DNA from: Anastatus disparis
Lineage: Eukaryota; Arthropoda; Insecta; Hymenoptera; Eupelmidae
DNA length: 64,000 nt
NCBI GenBank assembly: GCA_017163975.1
Contig: JAFFSR010000004.1
Span: 7,812,001-7,876,000, forward strand
Reading direction: 5' to 3'
The position numbers and the translations under genes were made by a program. Under the pieces are notes generated by a model that saw only the letters and a list, made by a program, of their open reading frames with translations, had not been told where the DNA came from and ran no database searches. This document shows, piece after piece, positions 11,876 through 23,250 of this stretch. The stretch's first letter is position 1. Each line of letters begins with the position of its first letter.

Positions 11876-12764
11876 AATGATCGAGCGTTAGACAGAATGC
11901 TCGTGGCTTTCTTCATAATTATATGTATAAAAACATATCTGCAAGTTACAGCAAGATCCGTGATGCACTCAAGGGTTACTATCCTGGTGAGTAATATAGG
12001 ATATTTGTTTGTACAACAAAATTTGTATACCTATTATTTTAATAAATAATAAATAAAATTAAAATATCAAACTTGTATAAAAAAATGCTTTTAGATATCT
12101 TTTTCATTATTGAATTTGACTAAAATATGAATAAAATAATTTTATTTAACGGCATGTCGGAGCTGCAGCAATTGAGTTTTGCTTTTTTTATTTTATCAAT
12201 ATCTTTTTAAATTCATAAATTAAACAAATATAATGACTTGTCCGCACTAAAGCTATATTAGTACAATAATTTTTGTCAAAATAAAAAATCATTTGGACTT
12301 GTTATTTTTTTATGAGCTTTGATTGGAAGTTAGATATTAAACTCGACAAACCTAACCTTAAAATACGATACATTGAAAGTTTTTATTATAACTTTGTATG
12401 TATAATATTTTGGTAGATTTCTTGGGTTGTCCGCACTAGAGTTTAATCTTACAAATTTTTTCTTTGTAGTAAAAAAACTCGATTAAACGCATCGTTTATT
12501 CATAAGTTAGGATTGGAAATATTATTAGAAGGCGGACAGCTTCGTCATGCTCTTAAGGGTTAAATTCAATATAAATTAACATATTTTTTTAAAAAGTAAC
12601 TCAGAGGAAGTTTCAATAAATTTTTTTAGAAAATAAAATTTGTTAGAAAATGATAAATCATATACATTTTTTATGTTATCATACTATTTTATTTCTGTAG
12701 CAATAAATTCATAGAACTATTTATATTTGTTATCTTAAAAATTTAAAGATACAAAGAAATTTAA
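11876..12764. other. AT-rich unassigned stretch
   Basis: Two loosely similar words (GTCCGCACTA near 12240 and 12428) and two near-identical ACTCAAGGGTTA / TCTTAAGGGTTA blocks (near 11970 and 12551) hint at an old repeat. No gene or clear inverted repeat is visible. Confidence 0.25.
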
Positions 12765-12892
12765 AATAGTACATTATTTACCTGGGGTGGAAAGGCTGGA
12801 TTTACGAAACGAGAGGTTTACAGCCTGAGCCGAAGGCGAGGGCTGTATCGAGTTTCGTAAAAAAGCCTTTACACCAGAGGTGAATAATGTGA
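12765..12892. repeat. Dispersed CCTTCGGC palindrome, copy 2 (inverted)
   Basis: The same arms as copy 1, with CGAAACGAGAGGTTTACAGC and a GAGCCGAAGGCGAGGGC centre, ending AATAATGTGATTT. Confidence 0.7.
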
Positions 12893-12971
12893 TTTAGCTC
12901 ATGAGAGCCGAAAATGAGCAAAGAAGTTGCGATTTTAAGGTTAGAATGAGATAAAAAAGTTTTACTAATAA

Positions 12972-13140
12972 CCTTGGAAGAACATTAACCATTTTTTGTT
13001 CATAATTGCTGAGCTAAGCATGTTAAAATCACATTTATATAGAAATTATGTTTAAAGTACTTCCAGAATTTATAGATAAGTGTGATTTTAACATGCTTAA
13101 TTCAGCAATTATGGCCAAAAAATGGTTAATTTTCTACCAG
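12972..13140. mobile_element. Diverged foldback related to the CTGGTAGAAA MITE
   Basis: The left AACCATTTTTTG and AGCATGTTAAAATCAC blocks have complements on the right (GTGATTTTAACATGCT, CAAAAAATGGTT), and it ends TTTCTACCAG. The same architecture is at 56802-56972, where both ends are intact. Confidence 0.6.
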
Positions 13141-13600
13141 AAAACTTCTAAAAATATCTAAATAAACTTCAAAACAAGTTTTGCCTAACCCTAGCCAAAC
13201 TTAACGATTCATTTTCGAAAAATTAAAAATATTTAAATGAAGTTCAAAAAAAGTTCTGCCAAACCTGTGCAAAACTTGACTATTTATTTTTAAAAATTTG
13301 AAAATATTCGGATTAAGTTTGATATAAGTTTTACCAAAGTTCTGCAAAACTTCATTTATTATTTAATCAAGTTTGAGAATATCTAAATAAACTTTAAAAC
13401 AATTTTTGCCAAACCAGTGCGGAACTTGACTATTTATTTAAAAAAATTAGAAAATATTCGAATCAAGTTTGATATAAGTTTTGCCAAATTTCTGTAGAAC
13501 TTTACTAACTATTTTATTAGGTTTGAGAATATCTAAACAAAGTTTAAAGCAAGATCTGGCAAACCTGTGCAAAACATCCTTATTTTTTTAATAAAGTTTT
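13141..13600. repeat. Degenerate tandem array, unit about 75 bp
   Basis: Six units begin with an AATATYTAAAT or AATATTCG-like word near 13152, 13228, 13303, 13378, 13453 and 13528. Each contains a TTTTGCCAAAC..TG(C/T)(A/G).AACTT block. Alternate units resemble each other more, suggesting a 150-bp dimer. Not coding. 13601-13790 is AT-rich with nothing recognised. Confidence 0.7.
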
Positions 13601-13789
13601 GGATTGTCTCATTTCCCGAATCAGATATGAACAAAAGCCAAACAAAACTTTTGCCTAACTTTTCCTAAACTAAATTTTTTTACGATATATATTCATTTAG
13701 AAAACGCAACATTATTAGCGTTGCGTCAGGTGACAGAGATAGAGATAGGGCAGTCCCACAAAAAGAGTAATACTTCAACTTTTTTAACA

Positions 13790-14290
13790 TTCGGCCCAAC
13801 GCTCGATTTTTTCAAAGTTAAAAGCAGTTTTGCCTGTTTTATTGAAAAATTTGCATCTGCTTTATAGTTTTAGAGTTTTTGAACTACTTATTCTGTAAGC
13901 TTTTTACTAATTGCATATTCAAGTTGAGAATAAAATCTTTTGATTAAAAAAAAAACATGTTCAAAAAGCTCAACCTGTTTAAAACTTATGAAGGGATGAA
14001 AATAAAAATGAAATTCAGATTCAAATGCAGCATTTATTTTTTATGCACATATTCAGTTAAATATTTACGCAATTTTTATTTTCTTATAACTTTCAAACAA
14101 CTTGAGCTTTTCAAACACGTTTTTTTTAATCAAAACGTTTTAATCTTAACTTTGATATGCAATCAGTAAAAACCTTGCAGAATAAGTAGTTCAAAAAATA
14201 TACATCTATAAAGCAGATGCAAATTTTTTAACGAAACAGACAAAACTGATTTTAATTCTGAAAAAATCGAGCATTGGACCGAATGGACAT
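13790..14290. mobile_element. Foldback, GATCCTTTTGATTAAAAA family, copy 2
   Basis: The ends CGGCCCAACGCTCGATTTTT and AAAAATCGAGCATTGGACCG are inverted repeats. Inner blocks (GCAGATGCAAATTTTTTAACG on the right with its near-complement on the left, and the TCAAAAAGCTCAACC block) pair to a centre near 14035. Confidence 0.7.
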
Positions 14291-14454
14291 GGCTTTTTTC
14301 ATGGTTTCATGTCAAAAAAAAATCCCGAAGTTAGAAGAAAAACCGAGAAAATGCACTTTTCTTGTAAAATGTAAAAAAAAGAACTCTTACCCGCGTAAAA
14401 ATATGAACCATTGCCAATATATTGCCAAGAAAGTTGCAATAGTTATTGGGAACA

Positions 14455-14754
14455 CACGGGAAACATTTCGCACGTACAGCGACGGTGACTAGGTTGTGCG
14501 GCACGATGCCGGCACTAGATTTCAGGTGTCGAGATGGCGTGACAGTCAAAGCTATAGCAATGCACGCTTAACATATGTGACTTTGCCTTGTTTTACACAG
14601 TAGCGCCCCTCGTGCATCTCAAGGCAAGCGTTGACATTCTACAGAGATAGCCACTGTAACGAAGTAACATCGGCACCGTATTTTTCGGTGCCGATGCAGC
14701 AGACGCACGATGTCTCACAAGCACACTTCCTTAACGTGCCAAATGTTTTCCGTG
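14455..14754. mobile_element. 300-bp CACGG-ended MITE inserted in the left arm
   Basis: The ends CACGGGAAACATTTCGCACG and CGTGCCAAATGTTTTCCGTG are imperfect inverted repeats. The opposite arm preserves the empty site (GGGAACATATGG in complement), which shows that a CA dinucleotide was duplicated at 14453-14454 and 14755-14756. CAC-beginning ends and a 2-3 bp duplication are features of the CACTA/EnSpm superfamily. The interior is more GC-rich than its surroundings and has its own GGCACCG..CGGTGCC hairpin. Confidence 0.75.
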
Positions 14755-16520
14755 CATATGGCAAATATATTGCAACAAGATCGCCAAACGACATCCTGCC
14801 CAATTTTCGCAATATATTGGCAATAGTTGGGTTTAAATCACACGCCAAATATTGCCAAAATATTGGCAATATTTGGCATGTGATTAAAATTTTTTTTATT
14901 AAATAAAAATAAGATTTAAATAAAATTTTTTTTTCCTTTTTTTCATTGATCATCACGAAAGATATTTTTCATGGAATGGTTTTATTTTAATAGCCACACA
15001 TTTTGTTAGGAAATTTTTTTTTAAGAACATAAAAATCCGTTACTTAAATGTATTTCTATTAAAACAAATTTACATTTAATAAGTTTTACATTTTTGTAAT
15101 TTTCTTTTATATAACTTGAAAAAAAATATGTTTAAAAAAATAAAGACATTTTTACAATTAAAGAACTGATACTTTATTCATCTTAAATTAACATAAGAAT
15201 ATATAAGTATATTGAAGATATCCAAAGCCTTAGGTTTTTGAGAGAACCAATCGTCATGTTGATAACACTGGTAAATTCTGTCTGCATTTTTCATTCAAAT
15301 AACCTGAAATATAAAATTGTATTTTAAATTATTATTATTATTATTATTATTATTACTTTGATTTCTATTGATAATATTAATTCTACTGACGAACTTTATT
15401 TTAAATAATTAATAACACCTTTTCTGTATTAAGTAATTATTTGTTATTCCTAAGTTTGTATTGTATTATTATTACAGTCATTACAATAATTGAAAACTAC
15501 GAATTATTAAATAATTATTCAATACAAAAAAATACTGTTAAATGAAAAAACATAGAAAGAAAATTAATTTTACTGTATTTTATTAGTAGGAAATTGTTCT
15601 ATAAAGCATTGAAATATAATAATATTGAAAAAATTAAATTAAATAATATAATTGCAATTTAATTTAATTAATAAAGAAATTTTATAAAACCTAATTTATA
15701 AAATTTTTAAAAACATTGCATAAAGTCCCACCGAAATGACAATAAATATAATTTGAATACAAATGTTCTAAAAATAAAAAAAAATAACGAATCTTTATAA
15801 CATAAGTATACCATCAATTTTGTAAATTTTCATAGTAAAAAATTTTCAAATACTCAAAACTACCATTAGTTCATCCATCAAAAAGCTCAGGCTTAAAACT
15901 TCGAATATTACCACTCTCCCTTTCAATGAAGATGAAAAATAGATTTAAAATCGGACTTCAAAAAATGTTGAGTATGCACCTGGAAAAACAAAAAAAATCA
16001 CAAAGTATATGACTTTTAAGTGAATTATATTTTATTGAAAGGTTAGAGGAGGTTATATTTATTTTCTGAATAATTTTTTAAAAGAAAAATACAATAAACT
16101 TATCTGAAGCTCTTCTTACTATAGAATCCAGTCATTGGAATACTTATTTTACAGCTATTGGATATTTTTTTCTCTATTAATTATATATTATTTTAGCGAA
16201 TCTTGAATTTACAAACATCATAACCGGAAAATTTTTGGTCATACTTGAATTCAGGCATTAAAAAACAGAAGAACATAAATATTACGTTTAACAGTATAAT
16301 ATTCAAATACTAGAGAGAAAATAAAGGAAAACAACCAAAAGCTGTAAAAGAAGTATTCCATCGACTGGCGCCTATAGGTGGAAGAGCGTCAGATAAGTTT
16401 ATTGTATTTTTCTTTTGAAAAATTATTCAGATAATAAATATAACCTCCTCTAACCTTTCAATAAAATATAATTCACTTAAAAGTCATATACTTTGTGATT
16501 TTTTTTGTCTTTCCAGGTTG

Positions 16521-16872
16521 CAACGTTGCTAATTTAGCTGGACATCCAGCTAGTCCCGAAAAGGAACGCGCAAATTATTTATAATACAAAATTCTTTAAA
16601 CGAATCTGCAGAGGGAATTCGCCGCGGGATTATGACTCTCGATCGGGATGCGAGAGCCTAAGAGTTAGGTTGATATAAAAAAAATGATACAACACTAGAC
16701 ACTGATTAAATAAATGAACCACTTGACTTTTTTATTCAAAGTTATAAAAACTAATTTCTGAATTTTAATTAATTTGACAGATTTTATTTCGGCGCTAATA
16801 CAATCACATTCAATCAAATCAATGTTTAAATTTTCTCTCTCTCACTCTGGCTTTATATATAAATGTATATAC

Positions 16873-16930
<58 letters not shown>

Positions 16931-18667
16931 TACTCTATATTACATCCAATGGCACAACTATCTTTTTATTCCTATAGAACGTCGCACGGCTATAAGTTTT
17001 GCTTGGTTATTGCGCGCGCAAGACCACTGCTTCTTTCTCTTTAGGCGAACTACCTCCCCTTCTTTTCTAGACAGCAGTGGCTCTCTTCGCGGAATTTTAC
17101 CAACGGCTCAAAGGCGCGCGCGATTCTATGAAAAAAAAAAACAAGATTTTGGGTGAATTTAACAATTATGAATTACACTTTTTCTCATTTACATTTAATA
17201 CACCTTTTTAATCATCTCTACCGAAAAAAAAGGAATTTTGAATTTATACAAATTTAACACACTCAGTACTACTTTTCTTTTTACTTGCAAGACTCTACTA
17301 TATTACGTATGCATAAATTTAAACGCGCAAGCACACGCACAGAGAAAAGAATTTGATTTTATGTACTTTTTGTTACCCTTTTTGTGCTCTCTCTCACTAT
17401 TCCTCCTGGTGACCTCGCTTCGTTTTTCCTCGTTGTCTGGTTGATCGGCGCTACTCTTACCCGCTGCGAGAGAGAGAGAGCGTGATCGGCTGGCCTGAAG
17501 AATATTCGGCAGAGAATCGTTTGAAGAATTTTTGAAGAGGCGCAACTACAAGGGCGCTACTAATGTACTCAAAATCACTAATACTTCTTTCTTTCCGTTC
17601 GTTTAATGTCGATTTATGCGACGCAATAAAGAGAGCGATATTTCACGCGTGGCTCTAATAAATTGTTAAAGAAAATTTAAAGAAATCTCATTTCAATTGA
17701 AAGACCGTGAAACTTCAAAGTTAAAAGTTAATTCTTTCTAATTTGTTTTCTATTCGTACACACTAACAAATTTCTATTTTACTCTACTCTAATACACACA
17801 AAAAAAAGAAAATTTCCAACTCGCGATAAAACTCTTTTCAAAGCTCCCTTTGTTCTCAAAAATTTATTCTCGCTCTCTCGTTACTCACGGCCTTACTCAA
17901 CGAGGCTCGCAAAAAGACTGACGCCGGGCCCGTCGACTTTGAACTTGACGGCTCACGACGTTTTTCGGCAGACCAATCACAACGCGGCTTATAGATTTTA
18001 CATTACTTTTTCCGGGCGCTAAATATTATTACTTCAGATTATCACTATTCTTTTATAATTAAAATATTCTCTTTAACTCGTAAAAATTGTAATTAACAAG
18101 TCCCGCTATTTAAAATTAATAAACTCTATTGAAAACCTCTGAATTCATATTTTCCCTGTGCGCACTTTTCGAAATCGCCGACCAACCAACTTGTCAACGC
18201 TCGCATGCCGGTCTCTCTTTCTCTCTCACACCTTATTCACATACAACGCGTTTACAAACTCTATCTAGGCTAACACATTCTTACACGCTTTGTAATAAAA
18301 TAAATTAATCGTCTCAGCTTTTTAACACTATTCACAAACAATTTTCTGATAATTAGAGTCTGTTTACGCAAAAAAAAAAAAGATTATTTGTGTAAGTCTT
18401 CTCTCTCCTTCTTTCGGATGGCGCCACTACCGTCTTCTTCTCTTTTGCAACTTGGTCATCGTTGCATCTAGGCGGGAGTGTTTAAATTTAAAATTATCGC
18501 TCCGTCACATTATTTTACATGAAATAAATAAAATTCAGAATGTTACTTATTATATTTAATAGTTAAATAATTAAATTCATTTTTTTTATTGGCGCCATCA
18601 GATCTCTCTCAAAAAAAATTAATTATCGCAATAAAAATTTTTATTGGGACGCGAAAATCGCGTCACA
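16521..18667. mobile_element. Probable solo LTR (about 2.1 kb) in the right arm
   Basis: The block begins TGCAACGTTGC and ends CGCGTCACA, so it has TG...CA ends. It is flanked by AGGT on both sides (16517-16520 and 18668-18671). Removing it restores the arm's pairing with the left arm across the junction. The 4-bp duplication fits Ty3/Gypsy-type LTR elements. The composition is distinct: GC-elevated patches, (CT)n(CA)n at 16878-16930, and a GACGCGAAAATCGCGTC hairpin at the end. No gag/pol ORF is present, hence the solo LTR reading. Confidence 0.65.
16878..16930. repeat. (CT)n(CA)n microsatellite
   Basis: An uninterrupted CT run is followed by a CA run inside the probable LTR. It creates serine/leucine and threonine/histidine repeat ORFs that are not genes. 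Confidence 0.9.
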
Positions 18668-19412
18668 AGGTGCATACTCAATATTTTTTGAAGTCCGATT
18701 TTAAATCTATTTTTCATCTTCATTGAAAGGGAGAGTGGTAATATTCGAAGTTTTAATCCTGAGCTTTTTGATGGATGAACTCATGGTAGTTTTGAGTATT
18801 TAAAAATTTTTTACTATGAAAATTTACAAAATTGATGGTACTTATGTTATAAAGATTCGTTATTTTTTTTTATTTTTAGAACATTTGTATTCAAATTATA
18901 TTTATTGTCATTTGGATGGGACTTTATGCAATGTTTTTAAAAATTTCATAAATTAGGTTTTATAAAATTTCTTTATTAATTAAATTAAATTGCAATTATA
19001 TTATTTAATTTAATTTTTTCAATATTATTATATTTCAATGCTTTATAGAACAATTTCCTACTAATAAAATACAGTAAAATTAATTTTCTTTCTATGTTTT
19101 TTCATTTAACAGTATTTTTTTGTATTGAATAATTATTTAATAATTCGTAGTTTTCAATTATTGTAATGACCGTAATAATAATACAATACAAACTTAGGAA
19201 TAGCAAATAATTACTTAATACAGAAAAGGTGTTATTTTTTTTTGTATTGAATAATTATTTAATAATTCGTAGTTTTCAATTATTGTAATGACTGTAATAA
19301 TAATACAGTACAAACTTAGGAATAACAAATAATTACTTAATACAGAAAAGGTGTTATTAATTATTTAAAATAAAGTTCGTCAGTAGAATTAATATTATCA
19401 ATAGAAATCAAA

Positions 19413-19450
<38 letters not shown>

Positions 19451-20078
19451 TTAAAATACAATTTTATATTTCAGGTTATTTGAATGAAAAATGCAGACAG
19501 AATTTACCAGTGTTATCAACATGACGATTGGTTCTCTCAAAAACCTAAGGCTTTGGATATCTTCAATATACTTATATATTCTTATGTTAATTTAAGATGA
19601 ATAAAGTATCAGTTCTTTAATTGTAAAAATGTCTTTATTTTTTTAAACATATTTTTTTTTCAAGTTATATAAAAGAAAATTACAAAAATGTAAAACTTAT
19701 TAAATGTAAATTTGTTTTAATAGAAATACATTTAAGTAACGGATTTTTATGTTCTTAAAAAAAAATTTCCTAACAAAATGTGTGGCTATTAAAATAAAAC
19801 CATTCCATGAAAAATATCTTTCGTGATGATCAATGAAAAAAAGGAAAAAAAAATTTTATTTAAATCTTATTTTTATTTAATAAAAAAAATTTTAATCACA
19901 TGCCAAATATTGCCAATATTTTGGCAATATTTGGCGTGTGATTTAAACCCAACTATTGCCAATATATTGCGAAAATTGGGCAGGATGTCGTTTGGCGATC
20001 TTGTTGCAATATATTTGCCATATGTTCCCAATAACTATTGTAACTTTATTTGCAATATATTGGCAATGGTTCATATTT

Positions 20079-20494
20079 TATTTAGAAATGTCTTTAATAA
20101 ATTTAAAATAACTAAAATAAAAGTAGAGAAAGCAATCTTTAAGTTTCAGTTTTAGATATGATAATATTTTCCCATGTCGCAAATCAATTTTTGTTTACAT
20201 TAGCAGGATACAAAAAGATAGTATTTTGTCTAATCTTTTAAACGCTGTCTGGATTTTTTAAATTTATCGAGCCATTTCCGAAATATCGCAGTTTGAAGTT
20301 GAGTTTCTGAAAAAAATTTTTTTTACGAACTTTTGAACGTTACTGTATACTTTTAACAAAATTATCACAAATTTTATCACAATTATTATAAATGATAGTG
20401 TCATTTTTTTGAATAAATTAAAGTTATTTACAAATTTTATTCTTCGTATGTATATACGAACTACAGATTTGAAAAATGTAAAAATAAAGTAGTT
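20079..20494. other. AT-rich stretch with a dispersed repeat fragment
   Basis: 20085-20160 (AGAAATGTCTTTAATAAATT and onward) resembles 28620-28710, so it is an old repeat fragment. Nothing else recognised. Confidence 0.35.
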
Positions 20495-21030
20495 TATTCT
20501 TTCATAAAAGAATAAAATGTTAAATTACTCTTTGAAATGAGTAAAAATTTATAATTACTTTTTATAAAGAGTAAATAACAAATTGCGCTCTTTTCAAAAG
20601 AGCAAATTGAAGGAGCTCTATTTTATGAATGTCAAAAACATAACCCTACAATTTGGAAAGAGCAAATAAAGAATGTCGCTCTTTTTCAAAGGAGTAAGTT
20701 TGATCATTTATCCTTCATAAAAGTGTAAAACGTAACCTTATAATTCAAAAAGAGTAAATGAAGAACTTTCCATTTTTTATAAAAGTAAATTACAAAAATT
20801 ATCCTTCGTAAAAGTAGAAAATTTAATGGTTAAATTTAAAAAGAGTAAATAAAAATTTTTTCTCTTTTAAATAAGAGCAAATTTAAGAAATTCTACTCTA
20901 TAAAAGTAGAAATACATACAAAGAATTTTTAAAGAGTAAATGACGAACTTCGCTCTTTTCCAAAGAGTAAATTAAAATTAACACTTTATGAAAGTAGAAA
21001 ATATGATAGTTTTCCGTTTGTAAATAAAGA
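20495..21030. repeat. Array of AAAGAGTAAAT / CTCTTTT motifs
   Basis: The words AAGAGTAAAT, AAGAGCAAAT and their partner CTCTTTT recur about every 40-60 bp through this stretch, in a loose repeat of about 115-120 bp. Adjacent direct and inverted motifs could form many small hairpins. Not coding. 21031-21344 is AT-rich and unassigned. Confidence 0.55.
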
Positions 21031-21344
21031 ATTTTATTTGAATTTGATAATTTTCACTTAATTGACATGTAAAAAATAATTCAATAATTCGTAAAGAACC
21101 ATTAAAAAACTCTTCTCTAAAGAATAATTGAAAACATTAGTACTTTTGATGTATTTTTATGATCTAACAGATCATAAAATATAATTTTGTTTATAACAAA
21201 AAAGTTATGTATAACAATTACAATTATTGCACTGACATTAAATCAAAAACAAAAATTAGTTAAACAGATTATATATTCATATAGAGTATGCACCTGACAC
21301 TCGATGTACCTACATCAACGTTTTCTCATGAACTCGATAATCAA

Positions 21345-21899
21345 CCCTAACAGCACAAAACGTTTCAAAAACGTTTTAAAAACGTTTTCTGGTAAACTTA
21401 TATACGTTTATAAATTTCGACAAAAATATGTATTTAAAACGTTTTTAAAACGTTAAATATGTCCGCATATTTTAGATTCTCAAGAGTAATGTAACGTTTA
21501 TGGAACGTTTAAGAAACGTTTAGAAAACGTTTTCTCGGTGAAAAAATACATTGGCTTAAATTTCCAAACGTTTCTAAAACGTTTTTTAAACGTTTTATTT
21601 TATTATTCTAAAAAATTATTATATAGAGAAAAAAATTTTACCAAATAAAACGTTTTTTAAACGTTAAGGAAACGTTTGGATATTTGAGCTTGCGTAAATT
21701 TTCATCGAGAAAACGTTTTCTAAACGTTTCTTAAACGTTCCATAAACGTTACATTACTCTTGAGAATCTAAAATATGCGGACATATTTTACGTTTTAAAA
21801 ACGTTTTGAATATGTATTTTTGTCGAAATTTACAAACGTATATAAGTTTAACGAAAAACGTTTCAAAAACGTTTTTGAAACGTTTTTGTGTTGTTAGGG
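21345..21899. mobile_element. AACGTT-rich palindromic element
   Basis: The ends CCCTAACAGCACAAAACG and GTTTTTGTGTTGTTAGGG are inverted repeats, and the whole 555 bp folds on itself around a centre near 21620 (for example CTCAAGAGTAATGTAACG at the left and CGTTACATTACTCTTGAG at the right). I count about 25 ACGTT words, most inside AAACGTTT, which is itself palindromic. No ORF. Confidence 0.8.
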
Positions 21900-22054
21900 A
21901 AAGTTCTATCAAACATTATCAAACAACGGATAAAGACCTTACCTTCTGTTTAAATGTTCATTATAGTTCAAAATACCGAATAATGATGTTACAAATTTCG
22001 CAGTGAACTACTTCAAATATATTGTATAAAAATTTCATAAAAATCAGAGCATTT

Positions 22055-22437
22055 TAAATATGTTTTTGCCATTCTAACCGCAACTTGATTGCTCTTTCTT
22101 GGATCTCATGGCAAAAAATACGGTTCGCAATTGGTATGAAAACGCTTCTTTATGAAATGTACTATTTTCACCCTCTGTACGCGAAATTCAATTTCCCTTG
22201 GCTCTGTAGCGTATGCAAAATACTGTATTCGAACTAATAGAGGTAAAATTGAAATAACATAATTTATTTTTTGCCATTCTAAACTCAAAATCGCAATTTC
22301 GTTGCTCTTTTTTGGTTCTCATGTCAAAAAATACAGTTCACAACTCGTATGAAAAGGCTTTTTTACGAAACTCGTTACGACCCTCACCTTCAGCTTGGGC
22401 CGTAACTTCTCATTTCGTAAATAAAGCCTTTTCATGA
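22055..22437. repeat. Two partial copies of the TTTGCCATTCTAA / CCTTCGGC palindrome
   Basis: GCCATTCTAACC..GCAACTTGATTGCTC at 22069 and GCCATTCTAAACTC..GCAATTTCGTTGCTC at 22271 start two copies. The second continues into the AAGGCTTTTTTACGAAACTC arm and an ACCTTCAGCTTGGGC centre (copy 3 of the family). The first is truncated after ATGAAATGTACTATT. Confidence 0.55.
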
Positions 22438-23029
22438 AAAAAATAAAAATAAAAATAAACCTTTTCCAGGAAGTTTCCGTGTAAGGTTCGAAATCTTACA
22501 GGAAGCTTTCATGGGAAGCTTCCGGTAAGTTTAAAATGTCTGGGACAAACTAGCTGTCAGAAATATTCTTAGAAAGATTGTTGAATCTTCTAGGGAACCT
22601 TTTAGGAAGCTTACTTGTAAGACGTTGGTAAGCTTCCAAGGAATCTAAATAAAAGATTTCGGTAAGGTATTTATAAAGCTTTCGTGAGTCTTACATATAG
22701 ATTCCCTTAAATCTTACAGGAAGATTTCATAGAAGCTTTCAGTAAGATTATAATGTATGGAAAAAATTTATTGTCAGAAATATTTTAAGGTAAGTTGTTG
22801 CGTAATATTTTAGGGAACCTTTCAAGAAGCTTTAACGAAAAGATTACAGTAAGCTTTCAAGAAATCTTAATAATAGATTCTAGTAAGATAACTACTAAGC
22901 TTCTAGAATCTGATACATTTTTATAAATTTATTTTATCGTTCATTTAACTTACAAATTATTTTATACAATAAATAATTAACATTATTACGCATATAACTC
23001 ATAAAACGCGTAAAAACGCATAAAAATTT

Positions 23030-23250
23030 TCGACCTAATCGGGGCTCGAACCCATGACCTACAGAAGGGCGATTCAACCTATGATACATGTGTAACGTAA
23101 CGCGACGTTAGTTGTGAGCAAGAGAATAAAAAGTATGCGCGCGCATTACGTACGCGTGATGCATACATATGTATCATAGGTTGAATCGCCCTTCAGATTA
23201 TGAAGCATCAACGTTACCTATTACGCTACGGTACGCTTGTTACGAACACT
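23030..23250 (-). other. tRNA-Met-like sequence split by a small foldback
   Basis: On the minus strand, TAGCGTAATAGG (an A-box-like word near 23228-23217) is followed by GCTTCATAATCTGAAG, close to an elongator tRNA-Met anticodon arm with CAT. After the insert at 23064-23194, the strand continues TAGGTCATGGGTTCGAGCCCC, which contains a good B box (GGTTCGAGCC). The acceptor ends do not pair, so this is a tRNA-derived SINE head or a tRNA pseudogene, not a working tRNA. Confidence 0.55.
23064..23194. mobile_element. 131-bp foldback with perfect 26-bp arms
   Basis: 23064-23089 (GAAGGGCGATTCAACCTATG and onward) is the exact reverse complement of 23169-23194. It sits inside the tRNA-like sequence, between the anticodon-arm and T-arm equivalents. 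Confidence 0.75.

Larger units (their letters stand above)
14399..20078. mobile_element. Palindrome with arms of about 1.5 kb, carrying two later insertions
   Basis: The outer ends AAAATATGAACCATTGCC and GGCAATGGTTCATATTTT begin two inverted arms that meet near 16245. Landmark pairs: 14829-14881 with 19898-19949 (TTTGGCAATATTGG-type words), the (ATT)n tract at 15338-15354 with the (AAT)n tract near 19411-19449, and TTGAGTATGCACC ending near 15981 with its complement at 18669. Inside, 15984-16115 pairs with 16385-16518. The right arm additionally duplicates a block of about 110 bp near 19110-19350. After removing the two insertions listed separately, the palindrome is about 3.2 kb. No transposase ORF; the ORFs in the two arms mirror each other and are not genes. 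Confidence 0.8.

Noticed and set aside
16774..17156. ORFs rich in Ser-Leu and Thr-His
   Set aside because: Produced by the (CT)n(CA)n microsatellite in the probable LTR.
14631..20155. Pairs of matching ORFs at 14639-14956 (minus) and 19823-20155 (plus)
   Set aside because: Their near-identity comes from the two arms of the large palindrome; neither has coding features.
20495..21030. CRISPR-like array
   Set aside because: The repeats are short, degenerate and in both orientations, there are no uniform spacers, and the genome is eukaryotic.
23030..23250. Functional tRNA-Met gene
   Set aside because: The anticodon and T-arm equivalents are separated by a 131-bp foldback and the acceptor strands do not pair.
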